Made by a program: the position numbers and the translations under genes. A DNA stretch of 64,000 nt from BP-133 sp040756995. Lineage in GTDB: Bacteria; Actinomycetota; Acidimicrobiia; IMCC26256; BP-133. The notes beneath the pieces were generated by a model, which had not been told where the DNA came from, did not search any database, and saw only the letters and a program-made list of their open reading frames with translations. Positions 1-7,109 of the stretch are shown here, one piece after another. The stretch lies in assembly GCA_040756995.1 (NCBI GenBank), contig JBFLYK010000008.1, forward strand, positions 62,001 to 126,000, given 5' to 3'. Position 1 is the stretch's first letter. Each line of letters opens with the position of its first letter.

Positions 1-1
1 A

Positions 2-310
2 TCCAAGGCTTACTGGAAACGGAGCGTTCGGCTCCAGATCGTGCTGCTGGCGATCTGGTTCGTCGTCCCGTACGTGTTCGGCATCCTGCTGGCTGAGCCG
101 CTCCACGACGTGAACTTCTTCAGCTTTCCGCTGAGCTTCTGGATCGCCCAGAACGGCGCGATCTTCCTCTTCGTGGCGCTGATCTTCATCTACGCCAACC
201 GGATGGACCACCTCGACCACGAGTACGACGTCCACGAGGAAGACCTCAGCGCCGCAGTGCGGGACCGCCTGGCCAAGAAGGCCGCCAAGAGGACCGGAGG
301 TGCACAGTGA
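2..310 (+). CDS. Sodium/solute symporter small subunit (DUF4212), 5' end missing
   Basis: Small membrane partner of the large sodium:solute symporter encoded immediately downstream. The open frame runs in from the left window edge (first full codon at base 2, reading SKAYWKRSVRLQ), so the true start lies outside; the GTG at 41 is internal. Two hydrophobic segments are visible, one beginning IVLLAIWFVVPYVFG and one around the WIAQNGAIFLFVALIF stretch, followed by a charged cytoplasmic tail. This YW(K/R)...LAIWF...FG pattern is characteristic of the DUF4212 family, which is regularly encoded before SSS-family large subunits. The stop TGA (308-310) overlaps the next ATG by one base, so the two are translationally coupled. 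Confidence 0.85.
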   Translation, partial: SKAYWKRSVRLQIVLLAIWFVVPYVFGILLAEPLHDVNFFSFPLSFWIAQNGAIFLFVALIFIYANRMDHLDHEYDVHEEDLSAAVRDRLAKKAAKRTGGAQ

Positions 311-2010
311 TGGGCTTCGACGGCGTCCTGGCCGTGACCGCCATCAAGGGCTGGACGCTCTTCTTCGTCATCACCACCTTCTCGTTCTACGTCTACATCG
401 CCTGGCGGAGCCGGGTGACGACGACGGCCGGCCTGTACGTCGCCGACCAGGGCATCCCGGCGGTGGCCAACGGGATGGCCATTGGCGCCGACTGGATGTC
501 GGCCGCCTCGTTCATCTCGATGGCCGGGCTCATCTCCTTCCTCGGCTTCGACGGAGCGATCTACCTCCTCGGCTGGACCGGCGGGTACGTGCTCCTGGCG
601 CTGATGTTCGCCCCCTACCTGAGGAAGTACGGCAAGTACACGATCCCCGACCTCATGGGTGACCGGTACTCCGACACGGCCCGGCTCGTGGCCGTCTTCG
701 CCGCCATGTTCGTCTCGTTCACCTACGTGGCGGGGCAGATGCGCGGTGTCGGCATCGTCTTCTCCCGCTACATCGGCATCAGCATCACCGCCGGCGTGGT
801 CATCGGCATGGCGGTGGTGCTGTTCTACGCCACGGTCGGCGGGATGAAGGGCATCACCTGGACCCAGGTGGCCCAGTACTCGGTCCTCATCGTCGCTTAC
901 CTCATCCCCGCCGTGGCCATCGCCGGCAAGCTGGCCGACATCCCGATCCCCCACGTCTCGTTCGGGACGGTGGCCAAGGAGCTGAACGCCCTCCAGACGG
1001 ACTTCGGCTTGACGGAGTACACCGCCCCGTTCACGAACCGGCCGATCCAGGACGTCTTCCTCGTCACCCTGGCGCTCATGGTGGGGACGGCCGGCCTGCC
1101 CCACATCCTCGTCCGCTTCTACACCGCCAAGTCGGTCCGGGCCGCCCGCTATTCCGCCGGTTGGGCGCTGGTCTGCATCGCCGCCCTCTACACCACCGCC
1201 CCGGCCGTGGCGGTGTTCGCCAAGACGAACCTCCTCCAGGACATGGCCAAGAAGGAGTGGGAGACCCGTCCGGAATGGGTGAAGAACTGGGAGAAGACCA
1301 AGCTCATCAGCTTCCAGGACGCCAACAACAACGGCGTCGTGGACAGCATCACCTCCAACCGGGCCAAGGCCGTCGCCCAGGGGAAGAACCCCGAACTGGA
1401 GGTGAACCCCGACATCATGGTCCTCGCCAACCCGGAGATCGCCGGGCTTCCGGCGCCGATCGTCGGGCTCGTCGCCGCCGGAGGACTGGCGGCCGCGCTC
1501 TCGACGGCGTCGGGCCTCCTGCTGGTCATCGGCTCCTCGGTCGGCCATGACCTCTACTACAAACGCCTCCGCCCCAACGCCACCGAGAGACAGCGGGTGA
1601 TGGCGGGAAGGATCGCGATCGCCGGCGGCGTCCTCGTGGCCGGGTACTTCGGCATCAACCCACCCGGCTTCGTGGCCCAGGTCGTGGCCTTCGCCTTCGG
1701 GCTGGCCGCCTCCTCGTTCTTCCCGGCCATCACGCTCGGGATCTTCTGGAAACGGGCCAACTCCGCCGGCATGATCTCGGGCCTCGTCGCCGGCATGGGG
1801 TTCTCCGCCTGGTACATGTACATGACGCTCTATGGCGACATGAGCCCGTGGTGGAAGATCTCACCGGAGGGGATCGGTGCGATCGGGATGGTGATCCACT
1901 TCGTGGTGGCCATCGTCGTCTCGAAGCTGACCGCTCCACCGCGACAGGAGATCCAGGACCTCATCGAGGAGGTGCGCCACCCGCGGCTCACGGCCCCGAC
2001 GAACGTCTGA
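310..2010 (+). CDS. Sodium:solute symporter family large subunit
   Basis: Secondary transporter of the SSS family (ActP/VC2705 type), moving an organic solute with Na+ across the cytoplasmic membrane; the substrate cannot be read from sequence, though relatives carry short-chain acids such as acetate. About 566 residues, with at least a dozen hydrophobic segments and the SSS hallmark region GMAIGADWMSAASF followed by YLRKYGKYTIPD. An exterior loop near residues 330-370 carries DANNNGVVD, which has the spacing of a calcium-binding DxNxNGxxD loop. The start is taken as ATG 310, with GGAGG at 296-300; GTG 307 directly before it is an alternative. It forms an operon with the DUF4212 subunit and ends before a strong hairpin terminator. 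Confidence 0.9.
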   Translation: MGFDGVLAVTAIKGWTLFFVITTFSFYVYIAWRSRVTTTAGLYVADQGIPAVANGMAIGADWMSAASFISMAGLISFLGFDGAIYLLGWTGGYVLLALMFAPYLRKYGKYTIPDLMGDRYSDTARLVAVFAAMFVSFTYVAGQMRGVGIVFSRYIGISITAGVVIGMAVVLFYATVGGMKGITWTQVAQYSVLIVAYLIPAVAIAGKLADIPIPHVSFGTVAKELNALQTDFGLTEYTAPFTNRPIQDVFLVTLALMVGTAGLPHILVRFYTAKSVRAARYSAGWALVCIAALYTTAPAVAVFAKTNLLQDMAKKEWETRPEWVKNWEKTKLISFQDANNNGVVDSITSNRAKAVAQGKNPELEVNPDIMVLANPEIAGLPAPIVGLVAAGGLAAALSTASGLLLVIGSSVGHDLYYKRLRPNATERQRVMAGRIAIAGGVLVAGYFGINPPGFVAQVVAFAFGLAASSFFPAITLGIFWKRANSAGMISGLVAGMGFSAWYMYMTLYGDMSPWWKISPEGIGAIGMVIHFVVAIVVSKLTAPPRQEIQDLIEEVRHPRLTAPTNV

Positions 2011-2029
2011 CCGTTCCGTTCCAAGGCGA

Positions 2030-2063
2030 GGGTGGGCCCGGATCACCGTCCGGGCCCACCCTT
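2030..2063 (+). terminator. Rho-independent-type terminator after the symporter
   Basis: A perfect 13-bp stem (left arm 2030-2042, right arm 2049-2061) with a 6-nt loop is followed by TT. It begins 20 bases after the symporter stop and closes the symporter operon ahead of the antiporter gene. The stem is very GC rich and the T-run short, as is common in actinobacteria. Confidence 0.75.
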
Positions 2064-2111
2064 GCTCCATGATGGGCGCCGACCGGAGGGCGACGCGGGC
2101 AGCGGGAGCAG

Positions 2112-3323
2112 ATGGAGCACACCGAGAGGATTCTCTTCGAGCTGTTCGTGATCTTCGCCGCCGCCAAGCTGGTGGGCGAGATCTTCGAACGGCTCCGGCA
2201 ACCGGCGGTGATCGGGGAGCTCCTGGTCGGCATCGTGTTGGGCAGCCACGCCCTCGGCGTCATCGGCGACACCGAGGTCCACCACACGCTCCAGGAGCTC
2301 GGCGCCGTCGTCCTGCTGTTCATGGTCGGCCTCGACACCCGGCTCCACGAGGTCAAGGCCGTCGGCAGCCGGGCCCTGGCCGTGGGGGCGACCGGCATCG
2401 TGCTGCCCTTCCTGGCCGGCGCGGGGTTCATCATCGCCACCGGCCGCTCCGGAGACGAGGCGGCCTTCATCGGCGCCGCCATGGTGGCCACATCGGTGGG
2501 GATCACGGCCCGGGTCCTGGCCGACCTCGGCATGGTCCAGGAGAAGGAGAGCCGGATCATCCTCGGGGCGGCGGTGGTCGACGACGTGCTCGGCCTCCTG
2601 GTTCTGGCGCTGGTGACGGGGCTCGCCGGAGGTGACCTCTCCGCCGCCGGCATCGTCGTCCTGGCCGTCGAGGCGATCGGCTTCGTCGTCGTCATGGCGC
2701 TCCTGGGGACCAGGGTCGTGGCCGCCGCCACCTCGACCGTCGAGGCCGCTCGCCTCCACCGTGGCGAGCTGTCCTTCGCCCTGGCGGTCTGCCTTGGCCT
2801 GGCCGCCCTCGCCGGGGCCGTCGGCCTCGCCGCCATCATCGGGGCGTTCCTGGCCGGGATGGCCTTCGCCGAGGTCCGGCCCCGCTGGGATCTCGAGAAG
2901 CAGGTGGAACCTGTCTATCAGCTGCTCGTGCCGTTCTTCTTCGTGATCACGGGGGCCCGGGTGGACCTCGGCGCCCTGACCGACCCCGAGACGCTCGGCC
3001 TCGTGGTCGCCGTCACCGCCCTCGCCGTCGCCGGCAAGCTGATCGGGTGCGGGGGTGCGGCGTGGGGCATGGGCCGGCGCTCGGTCGCCATCATCGGCGT
3101 CGGGATGGTCCCCCGGGGCGAGGTCGGCATCATCGTGGCCAGCGTCGGCCTCTCCGAAGGGGTCATCAAGGCCGACCTGTACGGGGTCGTGGTGGCCATG
3201 AGTATCCTCACCACCCTGATCGCGCCGCCGTTCCTCAAGGTGCTCTTCTCCGACCGACCCGGGGCCGAACCCCGAGTCCGGGGCGAGCCCCGCACCTCCG
3301 GCATCGAAGGAATCGGAGGGTGA
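2112..3323 (+). CDS. CPA2-family cation:proton antiporter (KefB/NapA type)
   Basis: Membrane antiporter exchanging H+ for a monovalent cation (Na+ or K+). It is 403 residues long, matching the transmembrane core of the CPA2 family without the C-terminal TrkA-N domain seen in KefB or KefC. Visible family landmarks include RLRQPAVIGELLVGIVLG near the N-terminus, the ATSVGITARVLADL stretch, a GAAVVDDVLGLLVLA segment carrying the paired aspartates of the ion-binding site, and MVPRGEVGII near the C-terminus. ATG 2112 is preceded by GGGAG. Its stop TGA overlaps the ATG of the next small membrane gene (TGATG). Confidence 0.88.
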   Translation: MEHTERILFELFVIFAAAKLVGEIFERLRQPAVIGELLVGIVLGSHALGVIGDTEVHHTLQELGAVVLLFMVGLDTRLHEVKAVGSRALAVGATGIVLPFLAGAGFIIATGRSGDEAAFIGAAMVATSVGITARVLADLGMVQEKESRIILGAAVVDDVLGLLVLALVTGLAGGDLSAAGIVVLAVEAIGFVVVMALLGTRVVAAATSTVEAARLHRGELSFALAVCLGLAALAGAVGLAAIIGAFLAGMAFAEVRPRWDLEKQVEPVYQLLVPFFFVITGARVDLGALTDPETLGLVVAVTALAVAGKLIGCGGAAWGMGRRSVAIIGVGMVPRGEVGIIVASVGLSEGVIKADLYGVVVAMSILTTLIAPPFLKVLFSDRPGAEPRVRGEPRTSGIEGIGG

Positions 3324-3757
3324 TGATGGCCTCCCGCAAGGGGCCCGCCCGGACCGAGCGGCCCCGCTGGCCGTACTTCGGGGCGCCGCAGAAGCGGCTG
3401 GTCTTCGCCGGCTTCGGCATCTGGATCGGGCTCGCCCTGCCGTGGTTCATCTTCCGGCCCCTCGGAATCTCCCGCTACGCCTCCCCGCTGGCTGCCTCCT
3501 GGGTTCTGTGGGCCGGCCTCATGGTCCTGGCCGGCGCCGTTGCCCGCTGGCGTCTGCTGGTCCTCATCTCGGCGCTGGCGGGCGGCGGGACGGCCTTCTT
3601 CTTCGGGTTCTGGCAGATGCTGGTGATCCTGCAGCGCTGCGGCTTCGACCTCCAGCTGCGGTGCTTCCCCGGGCCCGGCGTGTTCGTCGTCCAGGCGACC
3701 GCCATGGTGGTGCTCTACCAGGCCTACCGGCTGTTCCAGGACATGCGGTCCGTCTGA
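3323..3757 (+). CDS. Small membrane protein of unknown function
   Basis: A protein of 144 residues with four predicted hydrophobic segments (around LVFAGFGIWIGLALPW, ASWVLWAGLMVLAGAV, LLVLISALAGGGTAFFFG and GVFVVQATAMVVLYQA) and a basic N-terminus. ATG 3323 overlaps the antiporter stop by one base (TGATG) and a second ATG follows at 3326; GGAGGG lies at 3315-3320. The coupling suggests it works with, or is co-regulated with, the antiporter. Two cysteines lie in the loop before the last segment (RCGFDLQLRC). I do not recognise a family. It ends 10 bases before the convergent exonuclease gene. Confidence 0.7.
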   Translation: MMASRKGPARTERPRWPYFGAPQKRLVFAGFGIWIGLALPWFIFRPLGISRYASPLAASWVLWAGLMVLAGAVARWRLLVLISALAGGGTAFFFGFWQMLVILQRCGFDLQLRCFPGPGVFVVQATAMVVLYQAYRLFQDMRSV

Positions 3758-3767
3758 ACCGCTCGCG

Positions 3768-4379
3768 TCACAGCAGGTCTCCGATGGTCCGGGCACCGAG
3801 GTGGTGGGCGAGGACCAGCAACAGCTCGGCCGTGGCCACGGCATCGGCGAAGGCTTCGTGGGCGTCGTGGGGCGGCAACCCGAGCCGCGCCCGAGCGCTG
3901 GCCAGCTGGGCGGGGACGGCCGCCTCAACGGGTTCTTCGACGAACCGGTGCCGGTCGTGGCGCCGGACCAGCCGGAGCGTGTCGACGACGGGAGGGTCGG
4001 GCCAGGGTCGGCCCGCCTCCCGGTAGGCCCGCCGGAGGAACGGCAGGTCGATCTCGGCGGCGTGCACCACGAGCACCGCGCCATCCAGGCGACGATCGAT
4101 CTCGAGCACCACATCGGCGAGCGGCGGGGCGGCGGCCAGCTGGTCGGGCAGGAGATGGTGGGCCGAGACTCCTGACATGTCGAGCGGGACCACCGTCCGG
4201 ACCAGGGTGTGGAACCCCTGACCCACCCGGATCACCCGATCCCGCACCGGGACCATGCCTACCGCCATGATGCGTCCGGTGGCGGGATCGAGCCCGCTGA
4301 TCTCGAGGTCCAGCACCCAGCAGTCGACGTCCTCCCAGGGACGACGGGCGATCGCCCGTCGCCGCCCGGCGCGTCTCAC
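3768..4379 (-). CDS. DnaQ-like 3'-5' exonuclease (DEDDh family)
   Basis: A 203-residue exonuclease resembling the epsilon subunit of DNA polymerase III but standing alone. The exonuclease I motif appears as LDLEISGLDP (DxE), a degenerate Exo II as VVHAAEIDLPFL, and Exo III as HEAFADA, whose H and D fit the DEDDh class. The start is GTG at 4379, sharing a 4-nt GTGA overlap with the stop of the upstream CBS/DUF294 gene, so the pair is translationally coupled. The arrangement of SSS symporter, DUF294/CBS protein and DnaQ-like exonuclease recurs in several proteobacteria and actinobacteria. This suggests a regulatory or nucleotide-processing job tied to transport rather than replication (inference). 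Confidence 0.85.
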   Translation of the reverse strand: MRRAGRRRAIARRPWEDVDCWVLDLEISGLDPATGRIMAVGMVPVRDRVIRVGQGFHTLVRTVVPLDMSGVSAHHLLPDQLAAAPPLADVVLEIDRRLDGAVLVVHAAEIDLPFLRRAYREAGRPWPDPPVVDTLRLVRRHDRHRFVEEPVEAAVPAQLASARARLGLPPHDAHEAFADAVATAELLLVLAHHLGARTIGDLL

Positions 4380-6193
4380 CTCACCCGACTGGCCTGGTAC
4401 GTGAACTCCAGGCCGTCGAGGGCGTCCCTGATCGCCACCAGCGCATCCTTGAGGTGATGGCGTTCGAGGGGTGCCAGCCGGGCCAGCTCGACCTCGTTGT
4501 CGACGGGCCGGCCGGCGGCCAGCTCGTCCAGTTGGGCCTCGAGCCGAAGGGAGAGCACGAACCGAAAGGCTTCGGAGAGATTCTCGCCTCCTTCGCGGCT
4601 GAGGACGCCGGCGTCGACCGCCGCCGCCAGGCGCTCCAGCGTGGCCCGGGCCCGGCTCCCGGCAGCCAGGCCGTAGACCCTGGCCAGAGCCACCACCGGA
4701 CCCACCGCGCCCCGTTTGAGGTCCACCGCACCGTCCTTGGCCAGGATGCGACCGAAATGACCGACCGGGGGGCGGAACGACCCGGCCGAAGCGGCAAAAT
4801 GGGCCAGGAAGAGTTCGGCACCCTGCGCCTCGTCGAGCAGCCGCTCGAGCGGCTCGAGGTCGAGCGGCCCGGCCACCTTGCGGAAATCGAAGAAGATGGC
4901 GGCGTCGAGCAGCGCCTCGGGGTCGGGCGTCGCCATCCACTCCCGGAAGTGGTCCATGAAGGCGGGGAGCGGAAGGCTCCAGTTGGTGGCCATGTACCCG
5001 CCCGGACAGGGCGGGAAGCCCGACGCCACAAGCCCTTCCACGACCCGGCCGGCAAAGTCGCGGAACCAGGTCACGGCCTCGTCGTCGGCGGCGGCCTCGG
5101 CCGCGAAGACCAGGGCGTTGTCCTGGTCGGTGAGCATGGTCTGCTCGAGCCGGCCTTCGGAGCCGAGCGCCATCCATGCCCAGGGCGCCGGGGCGGGACC
5201 GAGGTCCCGTTCGGCCAGGCGCACCAGGGTCCGGACGAGGGTGTCGTTGAGGGCACTCACGATCCGTCCCACCGAGGGCGCCCCGACGCCGGCGGCCACC
5301 AGGTGGCGGACGACGTCAGCCACCTCGGCGGAGTACCCGGCCAGCGCCTCCCGGGACGGCGCCTTCTCCACCGAGCGCAGCACGTAGAGCGGGCTGCGAG
5401 CCTGCTGCCGGAGGACATCGGTGTCGGTGACGACGCCCACCACCCGGCCCTTTTCCGCCACGACGACGTGGTGGACGTTGCGTTCCAGCATGAACAGGAT
5501 CGTCTCCAGCAATGGCGCGCCGGCATCGAGCGTGAGCGCAGGCCGGGAGGCGACGTCACCGACCGCCGTCGACGCCGGCCGCTCCTCGGCCAGGATCCGG
5601 TTCCGCAGATCGCGATCCGTGACGATGCCCGGTTCTGGCCCGGCGACCAGCACCGAGCTGACCCCTGCCTCCCGCATGACCTGGGCGGCCTCTGAAACGG
5701 CGGTCTCCGGGTCGACCGTGACCGGTGCTCTGGTCACCAGCTCCCGAACGGCAGTGGCCAGACCCGCATCGGGAAGGGCGACCCTGCCGGCGGCGGGGGA
5801 GTTGGCCCGGAGTCGCTCGGCCAGGCCCCGGGCCAGAGCTGCGGACACCGAGGGCTGTTCGAGTGCGGGCCGGGCCACGTCGGCGGGGAAGCGGTAGCAC
5901 AGCACGTCCGTCTCGGCCGTGGCGTCGAAGGCGGGGGGGTCGCCGGTCAGCAGCGAGCGGTATCCGAACAACTCACCCTCTTCGACGGGCAGCACGAGCC
6001 CGTCCTCCCGCTCGAGCCGTACCGAACCGGACCGGACCAGGAACAGATGGGTGGCGGGTGGACCGCCCCGCTCCAGGACCCGCGTGCCGGCGGGCAGGAA
6101 GACGATCTCGAGAGCGTCGGTGAGCCCGGCCAGCGTCCGGGGGTCGAGCCGCCCGAGGGGAGAGCGGTCGCGCATGAACGCCGTCGGGTCCAC
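4376..6193 (-). CDS. cNMP-binding / CBS-pair / DUF294 nucleotidyltransferase-like regulator
   Basis: A multidomain cytoplasmic protein of 605 residues. Residues of about 15-130 form a cyclic-nucleotide-binding fold (FLPAGTRVLERG, then HLFLVRSGSVRLER). About 150-270 hold a tandem CBS pair (APVTVDPETAVSEAAQVM, and GRVVGVVTDTDVLRQ). About 330-480 form the DUF294 putative nucleotidyltransferase with ALGSEGRLEQTMLTDQDNAL, equivalent to the GlnD/GlnE GSxxR...D.D motif, and the rest is the DUF294 C-terminal helical domain. The start is GTG 6193; no ATG lies upstream in frame before the divergent PHP gene. Such proteins are thought to sense nucleotides and modify a partner; the target is unknown. It is coupled to the downstream exonuclease by a GTGA overlap. 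Confidence 0.88.
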   Translation of the reverse strand: MDPTAFMRDRSPLGRLDPRTLAGLTDALEIVFLPAGTRVLERGGPPATHLFLVRSGSVRLEREDGLVLPVEEGELFGYRSLLTGDPPAFDATAETDVLCYRFPADVARPALEQPSVSAALARGLAERLRANSPAAGRVALPDAGLATAVRELVTRAPVTVDPETAVSEAAQVMREAGVSSVLVAGPEPGIVTDRDLRNRILAEERPASTAVGDVASRPALTLDAGAPLLETILFMLERNVHHVVVAEKGRVVGVVTDTDVLRQQARSPLYVLRSVEKAPSREALAGYSAEVADVVRHLVAAGVGAPSVGRIVSALNDTLVRTLVRLAERDLGPAPAPWAWMALGSEGRLEQTMLTDQDNALVFAAEAAADDEAVTWFRDFAGRVVEGLVASGFPPCPGGYMATNWSLPLPAFMDHFREWMATPDPEALLDAAIFFDFRKVAGPLDLEPLERLLDEAQGAELFLAHFAASAGSFRPPVGHFGRILAKDGAVDLKRGAVGPVVALARVYGLAAGSRARATLERLAAAVDAGVLSREGGENLSEAFRFVLSLRLEAQLDELAAGRPVDNEVELARLAPLERHHLKDALVAIRDALDGLEFTYQASRVR

Positions 6194-6247
6194 GGAACAT
6201 TCCTACTGCAATCGATGGCCGTCCCCAACGACGACCGCCGGCTTCGG

Positions 6248-6253
6248 TACCGT
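6248..6253 (+). promoter_or_regulatory. Putative -10 box for a leaderless PHP transcript
   Basis: TACCGT lies 7 nt before the GTG start of the PHP gene, and no Shine-Dalgarno sequence precedes that GTG. This is the spacing expected if transcription begins at or next to the start codon, which is common in actinobacteria. The call is inferred from position only. Confidence 0.35.
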
Positions 6254-6260
6254 CTCGTGG

Positions 6261-7109
6261 GTGATCGATCTCCACGCCCACTCCACCGCCTCGGACGGGT
6301 CGGACTCGCCCTCGGCCCTGGTGGAGCTGGCGAAGCGGCAAGGCCTGACTGCCCTGGCCCTCACCGATCACGACACGGTCGAGGGACTCGCCGAGGCGCG
6401 GGCGGCGGCCGCCGAGGTCGGCGTGCAGCTGGTGGAGGGCTGCGAGCTCTCATGTGAAGTGGGACCGGCCACCATGCACCTGCTGGTGTACTTCCTGGCC
6501 GACGGGTCGGGCCCCTTGCAGGACCGGCTCGCCGGCCTCCAGGCCGCCCGGGCCGACCGCAACCGCCGGATCGTGGCCGTGCTGCAGAACCACGGCCTCG
6601 ACGTCACGCTGGAGGAGATCCTCGCCGAGGCCGGCGGGGGGTCGGTGGGCCGGCCGCACGTCGCCGGCGTGCTGGTGCGGAAGGGCTACGTCGAATCCGT
6701 CCAGGACGCCTTCGACCTGTGGCTGGCCAAGGGGCGGCCGGCCTACCTCGACCGCGAGCGGCTGCTGCCGGCCGAGGCGATCGGGCTGGCCCACGCCTCG
6801 GGGGCGGTGGCGGTGCTGGCCCACCCCACCTCGCTCGGCTACGAGGAAGCGGAGCTGGAGCAGTTCGTCGGCGAACTGGCCGACGCCGGGCTCGACGGTA
6901 TGGAGTGCGAGTACGGCCGCTACACGCCGGAACTGCGGGCCCGACTGCGGGCGATGGCCGGGCGCCTCGGCCTGGCCGTGACCGGCGGCAGCGACTACCA
7001 CGGCCGCTACAAGCCGGACCTGCAGCTCGGGACGGCCCTCGGCGACCTCAACGTCGCCGACGACCTCCTCGACGCGCTCGAAGCCCGCCGCCCCCGGAGA
7101 GCCGGCTAG
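6261..7109 (+). CDS. PHP-domain phosphoesterase
   Basis: A metal-dependent phosphoesterase of the PHP family, 282 residues. The four PHP motifs are present: I as DLHAHSTASDGSDSP near the N-terminus, II as LALTDHDTVEGL, III as the conserved H in VAVLAHPTS, and IV as GGSDYHGR. These give the His/Asp metal-ligand set of a trinuclear active site. Relatives hydrolyse 3',5'-nucleotide bisphosphates or nucleoside phosphates; the substrate here is not known. GTG 6261 is the only plausible start close to motif I. Its stop TAG overlaps the purL stop on the other strand within CTAG, so the two genes converge with no terminator space. Confidence 0.85.
   Translation: MIDLHAHSTASDGSDSPSALVELAKRQGLTALALTDHDTVEGLAEARAAAAEVGVQLVEGCELSCEVGPATMHLLVYFLADGSGPLQDRLAGLQAARADRNRRIVAVLQNHGLDVTLEEILAEAGGGSVGRPHVAGVLVRKGYVESVQDAFDLWLAKGRPAYLDRERLLPAEAIGLAHASGAVAVLAHPTSLGYEEAELEQFVGELADAGLDGMECEYGRYTPELRARLRAMAGRLGLAVTGGSDYHGRYKPDLQLGTALGDLNVADDLLDALEARRPRRAG

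Noticed and set aside
190..1548. Minus-strand open frame opposite the sodium symporter
   Set aside because: Antisense shadow; Arg/Gly/His-rich translation without structure, against a strong plus-strand SSS gene.
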